NCBI GenBank assembly: GCA_021799755.1
Contig: JAJYZU010000018.1
Coordinates: 1 to 13,909, forward strand
From: Thermoplasmata archaeon
Lineage (GTDB): Archaea; Thermoplasmatota; Thermoplasmata; Thermoplasmatales; Thermoplasmataceae
DNA length: 13,909 bases
Reading direction: 5' to 3'
Below are positions 1-7,292 of the stretch, piece by piece. The notes beneath the pieces were generated by a model that worked only from the letters and a program-made list of their open reading frames with translations, was not told the origin of the DNA and searched no databases. Each line of letters opens with the position of its first letter. The stretch's first letter is position 1. The translations under genes were made by a program, and so were the position numbers.

Positions 1-27
1 CCTACTGTAAAACCAACTGTTTCGTTT

Positions 28-1038
28 TTAAATCCTGATTCTGGCACGCCTCTCCCCCCTTGTTTCATAGAATGGAATGCCTATTATCCGTTCGAATGTT
101 GCCATATAGATTCTCTCCACTTCATCGGTTCTGAATTTAACCATGTTATCTGCATTCGAGATCCATATATTGTGTACCTTCGGCCCGCAATATCCCCAGT
201 ATAGAGTGTCCAGGAGTTTGTAGAAAAAAGTCCTGTCTAGTTCGCTTTCTGTTACGACCTCTACCTTCAAAGGAAGGTCCTGTATTGATGGTAGAATGTT
301 GAAAGACCATATTGACATTTCATCAATAAAACTGTTCTCCACTCTTATAGGTTCTGTGTAACCCGGGCTCACTGCAAGTGATTTAACGATTACATGGTCA
401 ACAGTTGCTTCAAGTTTTTTAATATCTGAAGGAGGCAATGATGTCCTGTGCTCCTTTAAAAATTTCGAAACCAGTAGCCTTGATTCAGAAGTCTTGCTGA
501 CGTAAACGATCGCAGACCCCGTCTTACTGGAAGAAAGTAACATATTATTCAGGTTATCATAATATTCATCGGCAATGTCAGCATATTTTTCAGATTCAAA
601 TCTCTTGTAACCATGATAAAGCCTCCCCGTAAGTGAGCCGTCTAAAAGCACAAGATCGGGGGATTCTTTTTTCAACATTTTACAGACTGATATGTGCTCA
701 ACGTTTTCCATTAACATTGTTACAAGACTCCTGAGATGATCCCTTGAAACCCAGAAAACATCTGAAAAAAATTGCGAATATGCTTTACCTCCTTTCACAG
801 AATAGCCCCTGGTCATTATGATCTTCTTTCCGTTGTACAGCTCGCGGACAAATTCGCTGCTGTCAGAAGCTGAGATGCTGGAAAATATTTGGTTTTCAGG
901 GACGTACTCATGATAGATTTCCGAGAACCATTCAGGCACCGCCGGATTGAAATCTTTCCTGTCCATGATAAGGGATGATCTTATCTGATCGATGTTCTCT
1001 TTAAGGAATCTTACATAATCCTCATAACTTTCATCCAT
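28..1038 (-). CDS. nurA: NurA-type 5'-3' nuclease
   Basis: NurA works with the HerA translocase and Mre11-Rad50 in resecting DNA double-strand ends in archaea. Numbered from the ATG at 1038 (336 residues), the NurA-domain motifs are present in order: Asp59 in SASDSSEF (metal-binding motif I), Asp133 in LLDGSL (motif II), Lys182 in YVSKTSES, and the C-terminal His289/Asp297 pair in HNIWISNAD. All expected catalytic positions look intact and the length is normal for the family. A GTG at 1047 would add three residues. A TATA-like element centred near 1068 predicts transcription starting around 1042-1044, downstream of that GTG, so the ATG at 1038 is preferred. The stop is TAA. HerA, Mre11 and Rad50 are not in view; their usual genes may lie beyond the left edge or elsewhere. 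The family call is firm from motifs; the exact start is inference. Confidence 0.88.
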   Translation of the reverse strand: MDESYEDYVRFLKENIDQIRSSLIMDRKDFNPAVPEWFSEIYHEYVPENQIFSSISASDSSEFVRELYNGKKIIMTRGYSVKGGKAYSQFFSDVFWVSRDHLRSLVTMLMENVEHISVCKMLKKESPDLVLLDGSLTGRLYHGYKRFESEKYADIADEYYDNLNNMLLSSSKTGSAIVYVSKTSESRLLVSKFLKEHRTSLPPSDIKKLEATVDHVIVKSLAVSPGYTEPIRVENSFIDEMSIWSFNILPSIQDLPLKVEVVTESELDRTFFYKLLDTLYWGYCGPKVHNIWISNADNMVKFRTDEVERIYMATFERIIGIPFYETRGERRARIRI

Positions 1039-1062
1039 TCTTTTCACATGCTTATGCAGTAC

Positions 1063-1073
1063 GGAATATAAAG
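1063..1073 (-). promoter_or_regulatory. TATA-like element of nurA
   Basis: The minus strand reads CTTTATATTCC, an archaeal TATA-like box. Its centre is about 30 bases before the ATG at 1038 and only 21 before the GTG at 1047. This favours a very short leader before the ATG. It lies in the 95-base gap between the end of the transporter gene and nurA, so nurA probably has its own promoter. Confidence 0.5.
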
Positions 1074-1133
1074 ATGATATTCTGCAATGATAAATCCGTC
1101 TTTACCATACTAAAATATCCTCTTAAGTTATCT

Positions 1134-2237
1134 TTACTGCTCATTTGTGTGAAGAGGTTTGCCCAATCCCCGGGACATTACCGCGATGGAATATATCAAA
1201 GACGGCAGAAATATTGCAATTACAGCAACGAACTTGAAATAATCAAATATAAGACCTCCAAACAGGCTTCCAAGGATAAAGCCTATGCCAAACAAAGTTT
1301 CGTAGTAGAATACACCCACCGATGGAGTTGATCCTCTCGATATATATGAAAGTCCCTTGGAAAAGGCTATTGCTGAACCAAATCCCCCCATTGCAAAAAC
1401 CATTCCAACAGTCAATATGGACTGGGAGAAAAAGAGTGCCAGGGGGGTTGACAGGAGCAGAGCTGAAGCAGTTGCATAAGTCCTCCAGTTTTCCGATCTT
1501 ATTCTATTAAGTACAATAAATGCTGTGGCTGAAAAAAAAGGCGGAACTGCACCGATTATACCTATAAGGATGTAGGATAAACCTGTTAATCTAAGATAAG
1601 GTATCATCACATAAAAGAAAAACCCCGCAGACAAGCCTCCAAATAGCATGGGCATTATGAGATATATTGAAAAACTACCCTTCTGTGAAACGTTGTTATC
1701 GCGGATTTCCAGTCCCCTCATCGGTATGAATATCATAGAAACAAGGAAAAATACCAGTGAAAGGATGAAGAGGTCCCGGTAACCAAGACCTTCAAGGACT
1801 GCACCTGCTATGGCTGGAGATACCAGATTTGGTATGCCCCAGGCCACTGAATACCGTTCAGCAAGATTGGGCGAATCAGTATTCCCAATACCTAATTCTA
1901 CTGAAACGTAGAAAGCAGCGCCTGCAAGATCAGATAATATCACCAGAGGAATGAAAAAAATTCCACTGAAAAGTATGAATATAATTACAATAGGAATCAT
2001 GATTATCATCGATATCTTCAGGGATGATAGCAATGTTTTACCGCCAAATCTTGTCATCAGGTAGGCGAATACGGGAAACGGAATACCTGCAAATATGCCC
2101 AGAAAACCTATGAAACCAGCATTGTAATGAAGTTTGTCTGCAAACAGCGGAAAAGAGAACGTGAGCGCGAAGAATCCCATTGAGAAGAATGCACTTGAAA
2201 GGGAAACAATGACCGGGTCTGAGAATCTTCTATCCAC
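1134..2237 (-). CDS. MFS transporter, polytopic membrane protein
   Basis: The 367-residue product is almost entirely hydrophobic, with about 10-12 membrane segments and short polar loops. Segments lie near residues 10-30, 40-60, 73-92, 94-115, 150-172, 190-212, 218-240, 250-290 and 310-350. The loop after the second segment (LMTRFGGKTLL) is a loose version of the MFS motif A (GxxxDRxGRR), supporting the major facilitator superfamily. The central charged loop near 173-187 separates two six-helix halves. The substrate cannot be read from the sequence. Its place downstream of a cytosolic GH15 glucosidase makes a sugar or oligosaccharide possible, but drug or metabolite efflux is equally compatible. 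The start is GTG at 2237; a TATA-like box about 30 bases upstream suits it. No signal peptide is needed. The stop is TAA. Confidence 0.75.
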   Translation of the reverse strand: MDRRFSDPVIVSLSSAFFSMGFFALTFSFPLFADKLHYNAGFIGFLGIFAGIPFPVFAYLMTRFGGKTLLSSLKISMIIMIPIVIIFILFSGIFFIPLVILSDLAGAAFYVSVELGIGNTDSPNLAERYSVAWGIPNLVSPAIAGAVLEGLGYRDLFILSLVFFLVSMIFIPMRGLEIRDNNVSQKGSFSIYLIMPMLFGGLSAGFFFYVMIPYLRLTGLSYILIGIIGAVPPFFSATAFIVLNRIRSENWRTYATASALLLSTPLALFFSQSILTVGMVFAMGGFGSAIAFSKGLSYISRGSTPSVGVFYYETLFGIGFILGSLFGGLIFDYFKFVAVIAIFLPSLIYSIAVMSRGLGKPLHTNEQ

Positions 2238-2264
2238 TCAACCCGATTGCAGAGCTAAAATAAT

Positions 2265-2273
2265 CTTTTATAG
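2265..2273 (-). promoter_or_regulatory. TATA box of the MFS transporter gene
   Basis: The minus strand reads CTATAAAAG, close to the archaeal TATA consensus. It is centred about 32 bases before the GTG at 2237, which predicts a leader of only a few bases. It sits in the 70-base gap after the GH15 gene and shows that the transporter can be transcribed independently of it. Confidence 0.6.
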
Positions 2274-2307
2274 TGTATATGTTAATGTTAAGATGTGACC
2301 AAGATTA

Positions 2308-4674
2308 TTAGTGGAGACTGATAACAAAGTCCCTTCCCTCCCACCTTTCGGCTTCGGGCCAGAAAAATGTGAAATTAATTTCCTTGGATTTCATCATGTA
2401 ATCCGGTACTTCAACTGTGTAGAAACTGTGGGCAATTGCTTCCGATCTGATGTCCACAGGATTGTCCCACCCATCCGTTCCTGCATGAAGACTGAATACA
2501 TTGTGTGCCAGAATGATTATTCTGAAATCTCTGGATGCTTCTGTTATCTTCCTGTTAAATCTCCAGATTTCAACTTTGGAAGGGTTCCCCTCATGCTTGC
2601 AGTATCTGTTGTAAACTGGATCTATTAGATCAAAGACCCTCTGATCCCGTACGGATCGCAGTAGCTTGATATACTCGGCATGCGCCCAAGCCAGCGGGCG
2701 TGCAGAGCCCGTATGCCTGCCATTGAAGAGATGTCTTTCTGGAATATCATCAGAATCCCAGACCTGTTCAGAAAGCATGGCGCATGTTGAAGAAAATTTT
2801 TCCATTGCAGTTATTCTCGCCTTCGGATCCTTTCCGAGTGCGATCTCGTAATGCCCTCTTTCACCTGCAAGCAAAGGCCACGCACGCCCTTTTCCATGAC
2901 CGGTGTACGGGAATCCATCTTCGGTCTCTCCATAACCGTCATGATTGTAGCGGTGCCATGTTTCTCCATATTTTGTCTTTACTTTAAGCACGGCATCTAT
3001 GACCTTAACTGAATCAATAATTAGAGGATCATCCGCTTTCATGATTCCATATCTTACGAGCTCAAGGAAACCACCATCCACAATTTCCGAAGCCTTGAAT
3101 TTATTGTTTTCGTCCGGAGCATGATTTGCTATAGTAAGTAAAGCACTCTCCATTTCAGGAACCTTGTCAGAATCTTCTGGTGTAGATGGCAATATCCTGA
3201 TGAAATGCCTCCTTATGTCCGGTACCAGAGTGCCATTATTTGTTACCGTCCATTGCTCAAGATGGCTCCAGAGAAAATCCGCATAATCCAGGAAAAGATC
3301 CGATAGCTTGTTTTCTCCTCTTCCCAATGCGAATTCAGAAGCGCAAACCATTGCGGCAATGTTTGATGCTAGAGTAGATGGAGAATAGCCCGATGCCTCC
3401 TCCCATCTTTCCTGATCTGTAACAGGGGCATGTTTGACTATAAATGATGCTGCCTTCATGACCATCTCATGCGGGTCAAAAGCGCATTTGCCGGTTTTAG
3501 CTACCCTCCAGGCCAGTATGATTGCAAAGGCAGTTTCATCAAGCTGAATCCCACGCCAGTATGGTTCTCCTGTCAACCAGAAATTCTGTGGAAATCCACC
3601 ATCTTCCTGCTGTGAAGTTGCGAGAAATATCAGCGCGTTTTCAGCTATCCCCATATCCCCTGCAGCCATTGCAGCCGTAGAGCTGTGATACATATCCCGG
3701 ACCCAGACAAGATGGTAGCCACCCTTGTTCTCATCACCTGCCATTTCTCCCCATGGAATAGACAGCGAGGCAATCAGAGCACCGGCATAGGTTTTATCCT
3801 CATGACTTACTAACACATTATAAGAGGACTGGAAAAGATTTCCTTTATCGGTTGAGTATTTTCCGAGATCCAGAAGTTGCCTTCTTGACCTTCCCCACTG
3901 CTCGTTAAATCTTTCCATTTTTGTGCTGAATGGGGTTGAAGCAGCCTGCATAGCCTTCAGTATTGCGTTATTTCTACTGTCACCAAAAGCAACTGCAATC
4001 GTAAAATCATACTGATCCTGTTGAGGTAGTTCTGCAGTGAGCGCTATGTTTCCGTCAGTTGCCGAAGTGAATTCATAATCCATGTTCAGGTTCCTGGAAA
4101 TATCTGTCCATCCATCGCTGTAGGCAACGAAGCCGGCTGATCCTCTTGAGAAACCACATGAGGACTGGACTGCCATATGTATATCACCACGATAGGCGTA
4201 AGGGATGACAGATCCATTCACTTTCAGGATCTCACCGTTGTTGTGCATACCCTCGCTTCCAAGATGTGGTGCACACAGCAGGTATATTTTTAGTTCTTTT
4301 ACTTTACCGGGCAGGATTTTATAATGGATCAGCACAGTGGATGAGTGTGGATCCGTAATAATCTCCTTTGTTATCGAATAAGATAAGTCACCAGGACCGG
4401 ATTCGACCCTGTAACCCGCGCTGAAATCGTTAAGTCTGAATGTTTTGTTCTCAAGTTTCTTCTCCTCATGGAAAAAGGTCTTTCCGTCAGTGATCAGGAT
4501 CTGTACATCCCTAGTCTGGGGTGTATCCACATGCGGGTAGTATATCTCTGTGACAATGCCTTTCCATATAGTGAACCAGATCCTGCTCGACGTTGAATAT
4601 GTCGTGCCAACTCCTTCCTTGTCCCCATGGGTCCATCTTGGCTCTATCCCAGGAGCACCAAAAGCTTCAGACAA
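2308..4674 (-). CDS. GH15 glucoamylase-type glucosidase (glucan 1,4-alpha-glucosidase)
   Basis: The 788-residue enzyme has the three-part layout of prokaryotic GH15 glucoamylases. An N-terminal beta-sandwich (about 1-270) opens with the family signature AFGAPGIEPRW and GVGT. An (alpha/alpha)6 catalytic barrel (about 280-680) follows, then a C-terminal beta domain (about 690-788) ending in FTFFWPEAERWEGRDF. Substrate-pocket motif WVRD is at 324-327. The general acid is Glu425 in WEEASGYSPST and the general base Glu636 in LSEQVWD, so it should be an active inverting exo-glucosidase releasing beta-D-glucose. There is no signal peptide, so it probably acts in the cytosol on maltooligosaccharides or glycogen-like glucan. 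Trehalose or isomaltose specificity, known elsewhere in GH15, cannot be excluded. The start is TTG; a TAA stop lies three codons upstream in frame, and the family N-terminus begins right after the TTG. The stop is TAA. Similar architectures are common in bacteria, so lateral origin is possible but not shown. Confidence 0.9.
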   Translation of the reverse strand: MSEAFGAPGIEPRWTHGDKEGVGTTYSTSSRIWFTIWKGIVTEIYYPHVDTPQTRDVQILITDGKTFFHEEKKLENKTFRLNDFSAGYRVESGPGDLSYSITKEIITDPHSSTVLIHYKILPGKVKELKIYLLCAPHLGSEGMHNNGEILKVNGSVIPYAYRGDIHMAVQSSCGFSRGSAGFVAYSDGWTDISRNLNMDYEFTSATDGNIALTAELPQQDQYDFTIAVAFGDSRNNAILKAMQAASTPFSTKMERFNEQWGRSRRQLLDLGKYSTDKGNLFQSSYNVLVSHEDKTYAGALIASLSIPWGEMAGDENKGGYHLVWVRDMYHSSTAAMAAGDMGIAENALIFLATSQQEDGGFPQNFWLTGEPYWRGIQLDETAFAIILAWRVAKTGKCAFDPHEMVMKAASFIVKHAPVTDQERWEEASGYSPSTLASNIAAMVCASEFALGRGENKLSDLFLDYADFLWSHLEQWTVTNNGTLVPDIRRHFIRILPSTPEDSDKVPEMESALLTIANHAPDENNKFKASEIVDGGFLELVRYGIMKADDPLIIDSVKVIDAVLKVKTKYGETWHRYNHDGYGETEDGFPYTGHGKGRAWPLLAGERGHYEIALGKDPKARITAMEKFSSTCAMLSEQVWDSDDIPERHLFNGRHTGSARPLAWAHAEYIKLLRSVRDQRVFDLIDPVYNRYCKHEGNPSKVEIWRFNRKITEASRDFRIIILAHNVFSLHAGTDGWDNPVDIRSEAIAHSFYTVEVPDYMMKSKEINFTFFWPEAERWEGRDFVISLH

Positions 4675-4705
4675 TTTATATTACCGTCTGCAGATGCAAT
4701 ACCTA

Positions 4706-4719
4706 CATAATTCTTTAAT
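4706..4719 (-). promoter_or_regulatory. Possible TATA-like element of the GH15 gene
   Basis: The minus strand reads TTAAAGAATTATGT, an AT-rich stretch about 32-45 bases before the TTG start at 4674. It is a weak match and is proposed mainly by position within the divergent GH15/DP1 intergenic region. The closer ATATAAA directly before the TTG is too near to position a transcript start there. Confidence 0.3.
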
Positions 4720-4751
4720 GGTCATGGATCTTTCAAGATCTAAGAAACAAG

Positions 4752-4763
4752 AAAAATATAAAC
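4752..4763 (+). promoter_or_regulatory. TATA box of the DP1 gene
   Basis: AAAAATATAAAC is a good archaeal TATA element. Its centre lies about 28 bases before the ATG at 4785 but only 13 before an in-frame GTG at 4770. A normal TATA-to-start distance therefore puts the transcript start at or just before the ATG, making the mRNA leaderless and excluding the GTG. Confidence 0.6.
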
Positions 4764-4784
4764 TCCCAAGTGCTGAAGCCTGAC

Positions 4785-6200
4785 ATGGAGGATATTTACA
4801 GAGATCGTTCAAGGATAATTGAATTTTTCAATTCACATGGCCTCCTAATTGCCTCTGATGCACTGGATCTCCTGCTGAAAAGTAACAGCGGTGATCTTGT
4901 GAACAGGTTGATAACAAGGGAGACCCTTGATTCCGGTTACATAAGTGTTGATAAGATCAGACAGACACTGAATATTCCGTATGAATCATCTGACAGAAAA
5001 TTCGAGATATATCTTCCGGATGTCAGGGTAAAATCCTCTGTGGACGATTTCAGGGGCTACTTTGTCAGCAGATATGAAAAACTGAGGAAGATCATATCTC
5101 TTTCCAGCGCAATGCGTGGTTCAACGGACATCAAGGGAATTAAAAAGATCCGTGAGGATACCAGAGAAGTAAAGCTTGTTGCAATGGTCTCTGAGGTCTC
5201 TGTTACTAAAAATGGTCACAGGAGGCTTCTTGTGGAGGATCTTGATGATTCGATTGAAGTAATGATAATGAAGAACAAGAAGTCGTTCAATGAGATTATA
5301 CTGGAGGATGAGGTTATAGGAATTGTAGGGGGTCTGTCTGCAAAGGGTGACAGGAAAACAATATTTGCAAATGAAATTATCAGACCTGACATACCTTACA
5401 GGGTCATAGATGATGAAAAGGCTGATCCTGTATATGTTGCCTCACTTTCAGATATACATGTCGGAAGCAAAACATTCCGGAAGAACGATTTCATTCAGAT
5501 GATAAACTGGATAAAGCGCTCTGACACGGATTCCAGCAGAATAAAGTATCTTGTTCTAAGCGGAGATGTGGTGGACGGAATAGGTGTATACCCGGGACAG
5601 GACTCAGATCTTGAGATACTGGAACCGCTTGAGCAGTACGGGAAGCTTTCGGAATACGTGAATCAGGTGCCGGAAGATATCAAGGTCTTCATCATGCCTG
5701 GAAACCATGATATCGTGAGACTGGCAGAACCACAGCCCGTCCTTCCGGAAAGGCTGAAGAAGAATTTCAACAATAACATTTATTTTCTTCCAAATCCCTA
5801 TAACCTTGTCCTCGAAGGGAAGAACGTCCTGATCTACCATGGCATGTCCCTGAACGATATGGTTGAGCTTATCCCCGGTCTCAATTTCAGTACTATAGGG
5901 AAGGCAATAGAGGAACTTCTTAGAAGAAGACATCTTGCCCCAAAATACGGGGGGAAAACTCCGCTGATACCGTCACCTAATGATTATCACGTAATTGAGA
6001 CAGTTCCGGATATTTTCATTACAGGCCATGTTCATTCACACGCCATAGGCAATTACAAGGGAGTCAGGTATGTCAACTCATCTACGTGGCAATCGCAGAC
6101 GGATTATCAGAAGATGATGAACTTCAGCCCAAATCCTTCGATGTTCACGCTTTTCGACCTGAAATCGAAAAGCACAATCATCAAGGATTTTAAATCTTAG
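4785..6200 (+). CDS. polB: DNA polymerase D small subunit DP1 (3'-5' exonuclease)
   Basis: DP1 is the proofreading subunit of the archaeal replicative polymerase PolD and pairs with the large subunit DP2, whose gene is not in the window. Numbered from the ATG at 4785 (471 residues), there is an N-terminal helical region, an OB-fold-like segment (about 128-200), then a calcineurin/Mre11-like phosphoesterase domain. Its metal ligands are all present: Asp223 and His225 in SLSDIHVG, Asp261 in SGDVVDG, Asn307/His308 in PGNHD, His352 in IYHG, and His415/His417 in TGHVHSH. Nuclease activity is therefore expected, unlike the inactivated eukaryotic B subunits. A GTG at 4770 would add five residues but lies too close to the TATA box. 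The stop is TAG, followed one codon later by an in-frame TAA. The polB symbol (DNA polymerase II small subunit) follows common archaeal usage. Confidence 0.95.
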   Translation: MEDIYRDRSRIIEFFNSHGLLIASDALDLLLKSNSGDLVNRLITRETLDSGYISVDKIRQTLNIPYESSDRKFEIYLPDVRVKSSVDDFRGYFVSRYEKLRKIISLSSAMRGSTDIKGIKKIREDTREVKLVAMVSEVSVTKNGHRRLLVEDLDDSIEVMIMKNKKSFNEIILEDEVIGIVGGLSAKGDRKTIFANEIIRPDIPYRVIDDEKADPVYVASLSDIHVGSKTFRKNDFIQMINWIKRSDTDSSRIKYLVLSGDVVDGIGVYPGQDSDLEILEPLEQYGKLSEYVNQVPEDIKVFIMPGNHDIVRLAEPQPVLPERLKKNFNNNIYFLPNPYNLVLEGKNVLIYHGMSLNDMVELIPGLNFSTIGKAIEELLRRRHLAPKYGGKTPLIPSPNDYHVIETVPDIFITGHVHSHAIGNYKGVRYVNSSTWQSQTDYQKMMNFSPNPSMFTLFDLKSKSTIIKDFKS

Positions 6201-6266
6201 GAATAAGGCACCTGACCACTGATATCATAACGGGTCACCGGACTTTCATGCGGGTCAGGTTAATAC

Positions 6267-6320
6267 CTTCTTTATGTTTCATCCGCAAATGAGAGCCTTT
6301 TCGTTTGACTTCTATCTTTA
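6267..6320 (+). terminator. T-rich probable terminator region after DP1
   Basis: Several short T-rich tracts (around 6268-6280 and 6298-6320) follow the DP1 stop in a convergent intergenic region. Archaeal RNA polymerase can terminate at U-rich tracts without a hairpin. No strong stem precedes them, so the call rests on composition and position. Confidence 0.25.
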
Positions 6321-6325
6321 GAGAA

Positions 6326-6421
6326 TCACCACTCGGTATGATTTATAATTAACCAGTCAGGATATATTGTATCCAATACATCTACCCTTTTATCAACCCA
6401 CACAAAAGTGTGATGAGCCAT
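6326..6421 (-). CDS. Candidate 31-residue microprotein
   Basis: An ATG-to-TGA minus-strand ORF lies in the 250-base gap between two convergent genes. The peptide starts MAHHTFVWVDKR and is rich in His, Trp, Asp and Tyr, with no membrane segment. A TATA-like TTATAATTCC centred near 6446 lies about 25 bases before the ATG, as expected for a leaderless mRNA in this lineage. The upstream neighbour ends at 6451, so that TATA lies just past its stop. Nothing is recognised in the peptide. An ORF this short can occur by chance; only conservation in relatives would make it convincing. Confidence 0.25.
   Translation of the reverse strand: MAHHTFVWVDKRVDVLDTIYPDWLIINHTEW
6399..6412. repeat. Short perfect hairpin, 5-bp arms
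   Basis: CACAC-AAAA-GTGTG is a perfect inverted repeat with a 4-base loop, in the gap between DP1 and the 113-residue gene. It also lies inside the candidate 31-residue ORF. The stem is short and not followed by a T-run, so terminator function is doubtful. Confidence 0.3.
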
Positions 6422-6450
6422 AATAACTAAAATATCTTATGGAATTATAA

Positions 6451-6792
6451 TCAGAACGTTCTTCTTATTATCTCTTCAATCTCTTTCTGGAAAACGGAGG
6501 CAAAGTCCTTAACAGCCTCGTCTTTAACGGACTCAGGAGCAGCTAGAAGACTTAAACTCGCTGTAAGCTTTGCCATTCTTGCCATGGAATCATATTCCTT
6601 GAGCTTCGCTTCCATAAAACCACGCAGTGCTTCAGCCATGCCCTTTTTCAGCTCTGCGTTCTGGTTGATCTGTTTTCTCAGATATTCCTTGATTATGTCC
6701 TTAATAATATCCCGTAATGCCTCAAAATACATTTCCTCGGAAGGCAATGCTTTAACAATATCCTGCAACCTGCGTTCTATTCTCTCATCCAC
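6451..6792 (-). CDS. Conserved-looking small all-helical hypothetical protein
   Basis: The 113-residue protein is highly charged (many Glu, Lys, Arg). It is predicted by eye to be a run of amphipathic helices: about 1-16, 19-42 (EEMYFEALRDIIKDII), 46-68, and 86-110 after a break at AAPES. There is no signal peptide, membrane segment, Cys or obvious catalytic motif. Coiled-coil or helical-bundle oligomerisation, or a partner-binding role, is plausible, but I do not recognise the family and assign no function. The start is GTG at 6792 with a TATA-like box about 32 bases upstream; the next Met is residue 21, which would remove the first helix. The stop is TGA. It follows the 108-residue gene by 52 bases on the same strand, so the two might be co-transcribed despite the internal promoter candidate. 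Confidence 0.7.
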   Translation of the reverse strand: MDERIERRLQDIVKALPSEEMYFEALRDIIKDIIKEYLRKQINQNAELKKGMAEALRGFMEAKLKEYDSMARMAKLTASLSLLAAPESVKDEAVKDFASVFQKEIEEIIRRTF

Positions 6793-6818
6793 TTTTATCC
6801 AGGATCGATTTTAGCAGA

Positions 6819-6829
6819 CTAATTAAACT
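6819..6829 (-). promoter_or_regulatory. TATA-like element of the 113-residue gene
   Basis: The minus strand reads AGTTTAATTAG about 27-37 bases before the GTG at 6792, in the 52-base gap after the 108-residue gene. The spacing suits a near-leaderless transcript; the sequence match is moderate. Confidence 0.4.
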
Positions 6830-6844
6830 TTTAGTGGAAATAAC

Positions 6845-7171
6845 CTATTCGTCAGAGAATATTTCAACGCCGAATATCTGCTTGAGTCTTGCGTTTGAAA
6901 AGAGGCCTAGAGATTCCCATAGAAGTGGATGTTGCGACTCATCTGGATCGTCATTCATTGTATTCAGGATACACTGTTTAGCAGAAATTGTCTGATCGCC
7001 TGATTCACATGGAGTTCTCAGCGTTGTATCTTCCATCCATTTCAAGAATTCTGATGTTGCATCTATATACTTCAAACGGTCAGTTTCAGATAGATCTTCC
7101 TCCGGCCCGAAAGGACCAAGCATCTTGCTGTATTTTGATTCTATCATTGCGATGAGAGAATTGCAATCCAT
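6845..7171 (-). CDS. Small acidic hypothetical protein
   Basis: The 108-residue soluble protein is rich in Asp and Glu, with three Cys (3, 55, 67 counted from the ATG at 7171) and no membrane segment. It appears helical at 4-18 and 28-50 (ETDRLKYIDATSEFLKWMED) and near the C-terminus. I do not recognise the family. A GTG at 7177 would add two residues. A TATA-like element centred near 7200 predicts transcription starting around 7174-7176, so the ATG is preferred as a near-leaderless start. The stop is TAG. Reading through it would add 19 residues and run to a TGA that overlaps the start of the following gene by 8 bases. The neighbouring amber-interrupted frame makes that worth noting. Confidence 0.65.
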   Translation of the reverse strand: MDCNSLIAMIESKYSKMLGPFGPEEDLSETDRLKYIDATSEFLKWMEDTTLRTPCESGDQTISAKQCILNTMNDDPDESQHPLLWESLGLFSNARLKQIFGVEIFSDE

Positions 7172-7193
7172 AGGCACGCAATTTACTCTTCTC

Positions 7194-7209
7194 CTATTAA
7201 CTTTTTTGG
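7194..7209 (-). promoter_or_regulatory. TATA-like element of the 108-residue gene
   Basis: The minus strand reads CCAAAAAAGTTAATAG, centred about 25-30 bases before the ATG at 7171. The spacing fits a leaderless or near-leaderless start. A GGAG-like stretch at 7192-7196 is too far from the start codon to act clearly as a ribosome binding site. Confidence 0.4.
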
Positions 7210-7233
7210 TATGATTGTTTAATGCTGCAAAAG

Positions 7234-7245
7234 GAAAGCGCTTTC
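7234..7245. repeat. 12-base perfect palindrome GAAAGCGCTTTC
   Basis: A perfect palindrome lies between the end of the amber-interrupted frame (7293) and the TATA-like element of the 108-residue gene. On the minus strand it is followed by CTTTT, so it could be a terminator hairpin for the upstream frame. Equally, sitting about 30 bases upstream of the TATA region, it could be a dimeric regulator site. The sequence does not decide between these. Confidence 0.35.
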
Positions 7246-7292
7246 AAATAATGACACATAATTGAATCTGGTATAGGGCAAGTGCGCGAATA

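Noticed and set aside
1074..1510. Two plus-strand ORFs opposite the MFS gene
   Set aside because: They are antisense to the 3' part of the MFS gene, whose frame encodes consistent membrane helices. The plus-strand peptides show no domain features.
6201..6300. Possible C/D box guide RNA on the minus strand
   Set aside because: GGATGA and CTGA occur near each other, but the full C box (RTGATGA) is mismatched and no terminal stem or paired C'/D' set was found.
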